Positions 57,626 to 64,000 of a stretch of DNA of 64,000 nt are shown one piece after another. Source of the stretch: Bacteroidia bacterium. Lineage in GTDB: Bacteria; Bacteroidota; Bacteroidia; B-17B0; Aurantibacillaceae. The notes beneath the pieces are model-generated. The model ran no database searches. It worked only from the letters and a program-made list of their open reading frames with translations, and was not told the DNA's origin. The position numbers and the translations under genes were made by a program. The stretch lies in contig JAEUTQ010000056.1 of the NCBI GenBank assembly GCA_016787445.1, forward strand, positions 30,567 through 94,566, written 5' to 3'. Each line of letters starts with the position of its first letter. Positions within the stretch are counted from its first letter, which is position 1.

Positions 57626-58176
57626 GTTTTGGCAAATTCGAATTCTTTCAACCATACTCGATAGGTGTAATAAATAAAAGAGCCAAAAATTAAAGCATAA
57701 ATAACATATAAGGGTCTTCCAACTATTTCCCTGAAGTTATTGTAGAATGAAACATTATAATACTGACAAATATTATGAATGGTAGCCAAAAAACTTCCTA
57801 TGATGGCGACCCTAATGACGATGTAACCAAAATGAGCAATAGCGGTTTTTCTGTTCTTAGGTGTTTTAAATAAAATCTGATACAGTTTACCTTTTTCGTT
57901 AAAGTACAATTCCGAAATATAATCACTCATTCGTGTGGGCTTATTGGAAGGTTTTAGTCGCTTATATTTAAAAGTGTAATAGTAAAAGCTGTAAATAATG
58001 AAGCCTACTAAAATAATATTGCTAATCAGTAAGCCATTCCAGCCCAAATGAAAAACGCTTACTAAAGGGTTGGTTTCTCCTTCCGGATGATCAAAAAACC
58101 AAAGTCCGGTTGAATAAAAATCACAGCCTCGGGCAAATAGCAGCAAAAAGCAGATTAAGTAAAATTTGATTCTCAT
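57619..58176 (-). CDS. Membrane protein of unknown function
   Basis: The 185-residue protein has four likely TMs (1-16, 46-67, about 117-138, about 150-172). The first segment contains RGCDFYSTGLWFFDHPEGETNPLVSVFHLGWNGLLISN, whose D..xTG and ETNPL pattern resembles the DUF5658-like membrane family; this is a tentative match. The stop codon lies inside the relic of the VOC 3' end: where the intact copy has GAG-TAT the relic has GAG-TAA. The gene was probably placed here by the event that created the repeats. Confidence 0.65.
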   Translation of the reverse strand: MRIKFYLICFLLLFARGCDFYSTGLWFFDHPEGETNPLVSVFHLGWNGLLISNIILVGFIIYSFYYYTFKYKRLKPSNKPTRMSDYISELYFNEKGKLYQILFKTPKNRKTAIAHFGYIVIRVAIIGSFLATIHNICQYYNVSFYNNFREIVGRPLYVIYALIFGSFIYYTYRVWLKEFEFAKTE

Positions 58177-58263
58177 GCCATATAAAGTTATTTGCTTTTA
58201 AATGAAGGGCAAGCATCCTTTTGTTAAAATGAAATTGAATTAACAAAAATTAAAAGAATGACT

Positions 58264-58344
58264 TCATTCATCATTCAAAATTCATCATTTAAAAATCATT
58301 TCGTTGTTTTACTTCCCATTTGTTTGCCCATTTTTTCATACTCT
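58264..58344 (-). repeat. Intact VOC 3' end, partner of the relic repeat
   Basis: This stretch holds the last codons and 3' flank of the VOC gene. It matches 57546-57625 in direct orientation, 639 bases away. Confidence 0.88.
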
Positions 58345-58817
58345 ACATCATTGGGTTCCCAGAGTTCGATTTTATTGCCTTCAATATCCAGGATGTGTAC
58401 AAACTTTCCGTAATCATAACTTTCAATGGTATCTAAAACCGTAACGCCATTCTTTTTTAAATCATCCACCAACCATTTTAAATTTTCTACGCGGTAATTA
58501 ATCATGAAGTCTTTGGTAGAGGGCAAAAAGTATTTTGTTTTTTCATTAAACGGACTCCATTGCGTAAATCCTTTTTTAGTACTGTCGGCTCCCTGAAACC
58601 ACTCAAACACTGAGCCGTACTGATTGGTGTTTAAACCCAAATGTTTTTGATACCAGTCTCTCACTTGCTTGGGATCTTTGCATTTAAAAAAGATGCCGCC
58701 GATACCGGTGACTCTTTTAGGAGCTGTTTCACTTTTTTTATCGAGCAGACTCTTAAACGCAAATCCAAAAAAGAAGGAGCTTGCGATGAGTAGGGTGAGG
58801 GTGAAAGGTTTTTTCAT
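58296..58817 (-). CDS. VOC-family protein with N-terminal membrane anchor or signal
   Basis: Residues 1-23 (MKKPFTLTLLIASSFFFGFAF) form a hydrophobic anchor or uncleaved signal. The VOC domain follows: GIGGIFFKCKDPKQVRDWYQKHLGLN, FTQWSPFNE, and FMINYRVENLKWLVDDLKKNGVTVLDTIESYDYGKFVHILDIEGNKIELWEPND, with ELWEP as the metal-Glu strand. The reaction is unknown. Being membrane-attached is unusual for this mostly cytoplasmic family. Its 3' end is duplicated at 57546-57625. Confidence 0.85.
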   Translation of the reverse strand: MKKPFTLTLLIASSFFFGFAFKSLLDKKSETAPKRVTGIGGIFFKCKDPKQVRDWYQKHLGLNTNQYGSVFEWFQGADSTKKGFTQWSPFNEKTKYFLPSTKDFMINYRVENLKWLVDDLKKNGVTVLDTIESYDYGKFVHILDIEGNKIELWEPNDVEYEKMGKQMGSKTTK

Positions 58818-58865
58818 AAAGCTTGAATGTATTTTACAAGTAATTTTATTTCGATTCTTTACAAA

Positions 58866-59591
58866 TTAGACATTAATAAACTCAATCATCACAATGCTTG
58901 AGTTATATACAAAGTGACCAATTATTCCATAAATTAAGTTATCATATTTAGATCTTAAATAGCCGAATAAAAGACCGATAGGGAAAATCCATAGGAAGGA
59001 AATCAACGAGAAATGAAGTATGGTAAATAAAACAGTTGATATGATGATTGTAGAATTATTAGATACAATGTTTTTTAATTCGTTAAAAAGTATACCTCTA
59101 AATGCTATTTCCTCAAAGATTGCCGGAAAAACCCCAACTGAAATTATACTAAATAAAAGTGGTAAAGGGGAGTCCTTATAGTGTTCAATATAAGTACTGT
59201 TACTGTTATTGAATACACTTTCGTTCAAGTAATTTGCAAAATTAGAAACGATAAAGGCTAAAAATACAAGTCCGAGACATAATATAGTTAATAATCTATA
59301 ATCAGTTATTTTTGGAATTAGAGTGCCTTTTATAGAGTTGAAATTTAAAACGAGAAATGTAACTACAATAGTTGCAAAAATTAAATCCGCAATTATTGCA
59401 TATACATAATTGCTGTTTAGTTTTAGTACGTGTAATAAGGCAATATAACCCAGTAATACAAAGAAGAATACTTTGGTTCTATTAATAGATTTACTGTAAT
59501 CATCAACTGGTTCTGTTATTAGTTTAGAGCCACATTTATTACAATAAGAAATTGCTCTTGTTATCTCAGTTTGACAATTCTGACACTTCAT
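58866..59591 (-). CDS. CPBP-family intramembrane metalloprotease with N-terminal zinc ribbon
   Basis: Residues 1-20 are a zinc ribbon (CQNCQTEI then YCNKCGSKL). The polytopic region carries the CPBP (Abi/CAAX-protease-like) motifs: EEIAFRGILFNEL (EExxxR), FTILHFSLIS (His) and YGIIGHFVYNSS (His). The Rce1-like family includes prenyl-protein proteases and bacteriocin-immunity proteins. Its start overlaps the upstream gene by 26 bases in another frame, and that neighbour also has a zinc ribbon, which suggests a functional pair. Confidence 0.88.
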   Translation of the reverse strand: MKCQNCQTEITRAISYCNKCGSKLITEPVDDYSKSINRTKVFFFVLLGYIALLHVLKLNSNYVYAIIADLIFATIVVTFLVLNFNSIKGTLIPKITDYRLLTILCLGLVFLAFIVSNFANYLNESVFNNSNSTYIEHYKDSPLPLLFSIISVGVFPAIFEEIAFRGILFNELKNIVSNNSTIIISTVLFTILHFSLISFLWIFPIGLLFGYLRSKYDNLIYGIIGHFVYNSSIVMIEFINV

Positions 59592-60183
59592 CAGGGATGT
59601 TTAAGTCTTTTGCTTTTTTAATAGATTCTAGTTCCTTTTCCAATGCGGCAGATTCTTTTACGGCTTTATAACCATATATAAATCCGGCAATAACAAATCC
59701 TTTCATTAATGCACCTTGTAAAAGTGTGGCAGGGTCAAAAACAGCATTGATTACAATTAAAGTTATATAAAGGAAAAAGCCTGTTAAGATAGCGGGAAAT
59801 GGATTTTTAATACTCCAAAATCCTAAACCAAGATAAATACCGGAAACAATTAGGTTAGAGATAAGAATAAACAAATTAAACTCGAGACCTAAACCTAATA
59901 TAAGTGAAAAAACAAAGAATAGAATCGATAAACCAAACAGGATATTTCTCGCTTTACTAATAGCCTTTTTTTGTTTATCAAGAAGTACATGCTTGTTATT
60001 AATATTCCAAATGAATTTTTTCATTTGCACTTGAGTTCCTCTTTGAGGAAAGCCGCAATTTGGACAAAATGCATCGGTAACAGTTAATCCTGTTGATTTA
60101 CAATAATAACAAACAGAAGGATTGGAAATTACAATTTGCCTTCTTGCTTCGCTTCTTTGGCGACCTGTGAGTTGTTTCGACAT
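59566..60183 (-). CDS. Membrane protein with N-terminal zinc-ribbon
   Basis: A short basic N-terminus (SKQLTGRQRSEARRQI) precedes a zinc ribbon CYYCKSTGLTVTDAFCPNCGFPQ (about 25-47). The protein then has four hydrophobic spans (about 83-101, 105-125, 128-150, 158-172) and an acidic coiled tail (ESAALEKELESIKKAKDL). No named family is recognised. The gene precedes and overlaps the CPBP gene by 26 bases; both couple a cytoplasmic zinc ribbon to membrane helices. A role in regulating or presenting substrates to the protease is only inference. Confidence 0.75.
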   Translation of the reverse strand: MSKQLTGRQRSEARRQIVISNPSVCYYCKSTGLTVTDAFCPNCGFPQRGTQVQMKKFIWNINNKHVLLDKQKKAISKARNILFGLSILFFVFSLILGLGLEFNLFILISNLIVSGIYLGLGFWSIKNPFPAILTGFFLYITLIVINAVFDPATLLQGALMKGFVIAGFIYGYKAVKESAALEKELESIKKAKDLNIPDEVSELSN

Positions 60184-60283
60184 TTGAAAAAATTGAGAAT
60201 TAATAAATATTCAAATTAAATCTACACTAAGATAGAATATTTATCGGATTTCGCCCCTTAATTTAAATTGTGAAGTCGAATAT

Positions 60284-60916
60284 TTAATAGAAATTTTCGG
60301 CAAATTTTGCAAAAAGTCTTGGGCAGATTTTTCTCATGCTTTCGCCATTTTCTTCTTCCCATGTAAAATTTATTAGAGGATAGTTTCCTTCGCAATGCTT
60401 AAAATTATCGTAATCTATAAAATCATATAAATCTTTCCCTGTTTTCTGCTGAAAGGCTTCTAGAGCTACATACCAAAAACTTTCAAAATCATAGAATTCA
60501 ACACCTTCAATTACTTCATTAATTAACGTGTCAGGTTCTTGCTTGGCGTTGTAATATGTTTGTTTACCTCTTGAAATGATCCAGTTTCTGAAATATTCAA
60601 ACGAATCGTCTGAACAACCGCAATTCATGATATATCCTGCACACCACATTTCCGAGTTATAGGTGTCATAAAGCAACTTATCAGTTCTAAGTCTAAATCC
60701 AATAATTTGTTTAGGCGTTAAACTTCCTATTTCTTTAATCAAAAATTGTTCTTGACTATCTTGGTCCGAGGTGTTTTTTAGAGATTTTTCAATAATTTTC
60801 CAGAACAAATCTTCATCAAGCATCTCTGCTGTTTTTACAAGTTCTGTTGAATTCGAATTTTCAGAATTGTTTTCTAATTCTTTAGAGTTAAAAAATTTCT
60901 TGAAAAGATTCATCAT
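60284..60916 (-). CDS. DUF4240 domain protein
   Basis: The 210-residue cytoplasmic protein has the DUF4240 core: EMLDEDLFWKIIEKSLKNTSDQDSQEQFLIKEIGSLTPKQIIGFRLRTDKLLYDTYNSEMWCAGYIMNCGCSDDSFEYFRNWIISRGKQTYY. DUF4240 is widespread and resembles WGR-adjacent proteins, but its function is unknown. The first 30 residues are a Ser/Asn/Glu-rich linker. It is the most upstream gene of the accessory minus-strand cluster; the groEL side begins beyond a 504-base gene-free stretch. Confidence 0.85.
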   Translation of the reverse strand: MMNLFKKFFNSKELENNSENSNSTELVKTAEMLDEDLFWKIIEKSLKNTSDQDSQEQFLIKEIGSLTPKQIIGFRLRTDKLLYDTYNSEMWCAGYIMNCGCSDDSFEYFRNWIISRGKQTYYNAKQEPDTLINEVIEGVEFYDFESFWYVALEAFQQKTGKDLYDFIDYDNFKHCEGNYPLINFTWEEENGESMRKICPRLFAKFAENFY

Positions 60917-61420
60917 GATATTTTTTCTTTATCGTCTAATAATTGTTTAATAATAATTTGAGTAAAAAGATTATCAGTTTAAAAAGCAAATGTACGTAAT
61001 TGCTTCAATTCGTTAGTACATCAATCACTCTACAATTTACAAAACGCTTTCTACTTTACTTTTTATTTTAGCGCTACTTTTGAACTACTTTTTGACAGGG
61101 TAGAGGTAGAGTTTTCGATTGTGCTAATCTTTAAGCGTCTCGACTCCGCTCGACCTTACAGTGGTTTGTAATTTGGCAGTTTGGCAATCCCCTCGACAAT
61201 CCCCTCGACAAGCTCGGGAACCACTCGGGGACCGCTCGCATCTCGACTACGCCAACCTACACTTCGTTTCGGTTGGTAAACTCGACGAGACAAATAAAAA
61301 ACCCCGCTTTTTCAAACGGGGTTTTTGTTTTTATGATCCTTCGATACGCTACACTACGTTGCGCTACTCAGGATAAGAAATATCTAAGGTTCGCCTTTAT
61401 GGGCTCACCTAAGATCTTTC
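60917..61420. repeat. Gene-free stretch with TCGA-rich repeated words
   Basis: I find no credible gene here. From about 61130 the sequence is full of TCGA-containing words: CTCGACTCCGCTCGACC, CCCTCGACAATCCCCTCGAC, CAAGCTCGGG, CTCGACTACGCC, and then an ATCCTTCGATACGC...GCGCTACTCAGGAT inverted block (about 61335-61374) next to the groEL end. Words of this type are, as far as I recall, common in Bacteroidota intergenic regions. They look like REP/BIME-type repeats. The part before 61130 is plain AT-rich spacer. Confidence 0.6.
61296..61326 (-). terminator. Terminator downstream of groEL
   Basis: AAAAACCCCG (about 61297-61306) pairs with CGGGGTTTTT (61317-61326). T-runs occur on both strands. 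It lies about 95 bases past the groEL stop. Confidence 0.8.
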
Positions 61421-63064
<1,644 letters not shown>

Positions 63065-63068
63065 TTAA

Positions 63069-63177
63069 GTTTGGTTGTTTAATGTTTCAATGTTTTGTGT
63101 TTAATGTTTTGTGTTTAATGTTTGGTTGTTTAGGCAGTAGCCCTCAATAAACAAAAAACAATAAACATTTAGATAAC
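63069..63177. repeat. Self-similar hairpin repeat in the groES-groEL spacer
   Basis: GTTTGGTTGTTTA occurs at 63069-63081 and 63120-63132. Between them a TAATGTTTTGTGTT unit is repeated in tandem. The following ATAAACAAAAAACAATAAACATT (split here as ATAAACAAAA and AACAATAAACATT) is complementary to the T/G-rich part, so the spacer RNA can fold into a long imperfect hairpin. It resembles in plan the repeat at 28017-28098. Confidence 0.75.
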
Positions 63178-63447
63178 AGCGTAAATATCGCTTTCACGCA
63201 TGATTAAATATTCCTTACCGTCGATTTGTAATTCGGTACCTGCGTATTTTCCGTATAACACAGTGTCGCCTACTTTCACGGTAACAGGTTCGTCTTTTTT
63301 ACCTGCTCCTACAGCAATTACTTTTCCTTTCATTGGTTTTTCTTTTGCGGTATCAGGAATAATTATTCCTGAAGCAGTTTTTGTCTCAGCTTCGGCCGGT
63401 TCTACCAGAACTCGGTCGGCCAACGGTTTTACACTCACTTTTGCCAT
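63169..63447 (-). CDS. groS: 10 kDa co-chaperonin GroES
   Basis: The 92-residue product has [32 protein letters not shown], the mobile-loop region with SGIIIPD, then [33 protein letters not shown] and the terminal [13 protein letters not shown]. It caps the GroEL ring. It is promoter-proximal to groEL on the minus strand. I see no CIRCE element (TTAGCACTC-N9-GAGTGCTAA) upstream, only a TTAGCAT word repeated near 63488-63505, so heat-shock control by HrcA is not evident. Confidence 0.99.
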   Translation of the reverse strand: MAKVSVKPLADRVLVEPAEAETKTASGIIIPDTAKEKPMKGKVIAVGAGKKDEPVTVKVGDTVLYGKYAGTELQIDGKEYLIMRESDIYAVI

Positions 63448-63656
63448 AAAAATTGGTATTTATTGGTTATTTATTAATTAAAAATTAAGCATGCTAAGGT
63501 ATGCTAAAAATGTGCCAATCCCCCATAAACAGGCGTTTTTGGTCATTTTTTCAGGAAATAACAGGCTATTAACAGGACTGGTGGCAGGGTGGGTGACAAG
63601 GTGACATTTTCTAATTGTGTCACTTTTTGGATCGCCAAAAAGTAACCAAAAAGCTC
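63448..63656. other. Gene-free spacer upstream of groES with small inverted repeats
   Basis: No credible gene. A GTGACA...TGTCAC inverted repeat (about 63601-63623) and CTTTTTGG-ATCG-CCAAAAAG (about 63623-63642) are visible. The second, with the AAAGTAACCAAAAAGC that follows, resembles a repeat word I recall in Bacteroidota intergenic DNA. The groES promoter should lie near 63450-63520 but no clear TAnnTTTG box is found; TACCTTAG on the minus strand is the nearest. Confidence 0.45.
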
Positions 63657-63768
63657 TTGATGCCGAAAGGCGATTTTGCGCAAGAGGCAGGCGCAAACCG
63701 CGGTTAAAATTGCCGTCGGCTTAGGCCTCGGAGAAGGCAATTTTCCCGCTATCGCTGCCCGGCATCAA
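63657..63768. repeat. Nested inverted-repeat element, about 110 bp
   Basis: The outer arms TTGATGCCG (63657-63665) and CGGCATCAA (63760-63768) are perfectly complementary. An inner pair, AAAATTGCC (63706-63714) and GGCAATTTT (63736-63744), is nested inside. The segment is more GC-rich than its surroundings. No ORF is supported. Confidence 0.75.
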
Positions 63769-63875
63769 CCCTCCGATTTGCATCTTAAACCATTGTATGT
63801 AACGCTCCTAATATTCTAGCGTACTCCATTCGGAGCTTCTCGAAGACGATACAACCTTTATCCGGCCTCATTTTA

Positions 63876-63988
63876 TACGGTTTTTTATGCGCAACAAATT
63901 GCGTTAAGCCAAATGGGAAGCTCCGCAGGTGGACCAAGGAGATCACCCATTTGGTAGCAATTTGTAAGCATAAAAAATTACGACCGTA
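63876..63988. repeat. Long three-tier imperfect hairpin at the right end
   Basis: Three ordered complementary pairs stack on one axis. TTTTTTATGC (63881-63890) pairs with GCATAAAAAA (63968-63977), ACAAATTGC (63894-63902) with GCAATTTGT (63957-63965), and CCAAATGGG (63909-63917) with CCCATTTGG (63946-63954). TACGG/CCGTA extends the base with a bulge. The 28-base loop contains CTCCGCAGGTGGACCAAGGA. It may be a structured RNA, a MITE-like repeat or part of a regulatory leader cut by the window edge. Confidence 0.7.
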
Positions 63989-64000
63989 GGGAGTAAAGGA

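Noticed and set aside
63478..63740. Minus-strand frames upstream of groES
   Set aside because: They read through the repeat AAAGTAACCAAAAAGC; no start context or domain.

Overview
The window looks like a chromosomal segment of an AT-rich member of the Bacteroidota. Seven secreted proteins end in the type IX secretion (T9SS) sorting tail. The Bat (aerotolerance) operon, three tandem DUF1573 proteins, a TamL-type outer-membrane assembly lipoprotein and the START-like family are all typical of the phylum. Promoters match the Bacteroidota pattern (TAnnTTTG near -7, TTG near -33), and few genes have a Shine-Dalgarno. I cannot name the genus.

Layout. 1-4.3 kb: a START-like protein with a histone-like basic tail, a tRNA with CAU anticodon, a small GIY-YIG nuclease ORF enclosed by a duplicated tRNA 3' end, two lipoproteins and rpsT. 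4.4-13.7 kb: OmpA-family protein, UMF1-type MFS transporter, JmjC/cupin-like protein with HxA in place of HxD, glycosyltransferase, TamL, an rRNA/tRNA methyltransferase and the DUF1573 operon. 13.8-26.8 kb: valS, an orphan histidine kinase, a secreted M43 protease, cdsA, tilS, kmo, a T9SS cargo protein, and a DoxX/MauE-thioredoxin fusion next to a Cys-rich lipoprotein. 27.0-35.4 kb: moxR-DUF58-batA-batB(C)-batD-batE, seven genes on one strand, with BatB and BatC fused. 35.4-42.0 kb: PAP2 phosphatase, VOC protein, PqqB-like hydrolase, then a minus-strand operon purK - CocE-like peptidase - tiny FeoB-associated Cys-rich protein - nnr. 42.1-54.6 kb: secreted-protein country, with two tandem M43 proteases, pheT, an SprB-like protein, a sugar-dehydrogenase-like protein, a MORN/YwqK protein and a beta-helix protein, most with T9SS tails. 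54.6-60.9 kb: accessory minus-strand genes, mainly small membrane or zinc-ribbon proteins. 60.9-64 kb: groES-groEL flanked by gene-free, repeat-rich DNA.

The genes fall into three working groups. Housekeeping genes are valS, pheT, tilS, rpsT, purK, cdsA, groES/EL, nnr and the TrmH-like gene. Envelope and stress genes are TamL, OmpA, Bat, DoxX-Trx and TonB. Exported enzymes and adhesin-like proteins make up the T9SS cargo.

The most interesting signals are structural. At three separate places a gene sits just downstream of another gene's 3' end, and a diverged or exact copy of that 3' end lies on its far side: the tRNA with GIY-YIG, the MORN gene with the sugar-dehydrogenase gene, and the VOC gene with a membrane-protein gene. 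Other leads are the HxA JmjC protein, the BatB-BatC fusion that keeps a relic signal peptide, hairpin repeats inside the moxR-DUF58 and groES-groEL spacers, and two large nested inverted repeats at the right end. I see no CRISPR array, prophage, transposase or recognisable defence island.
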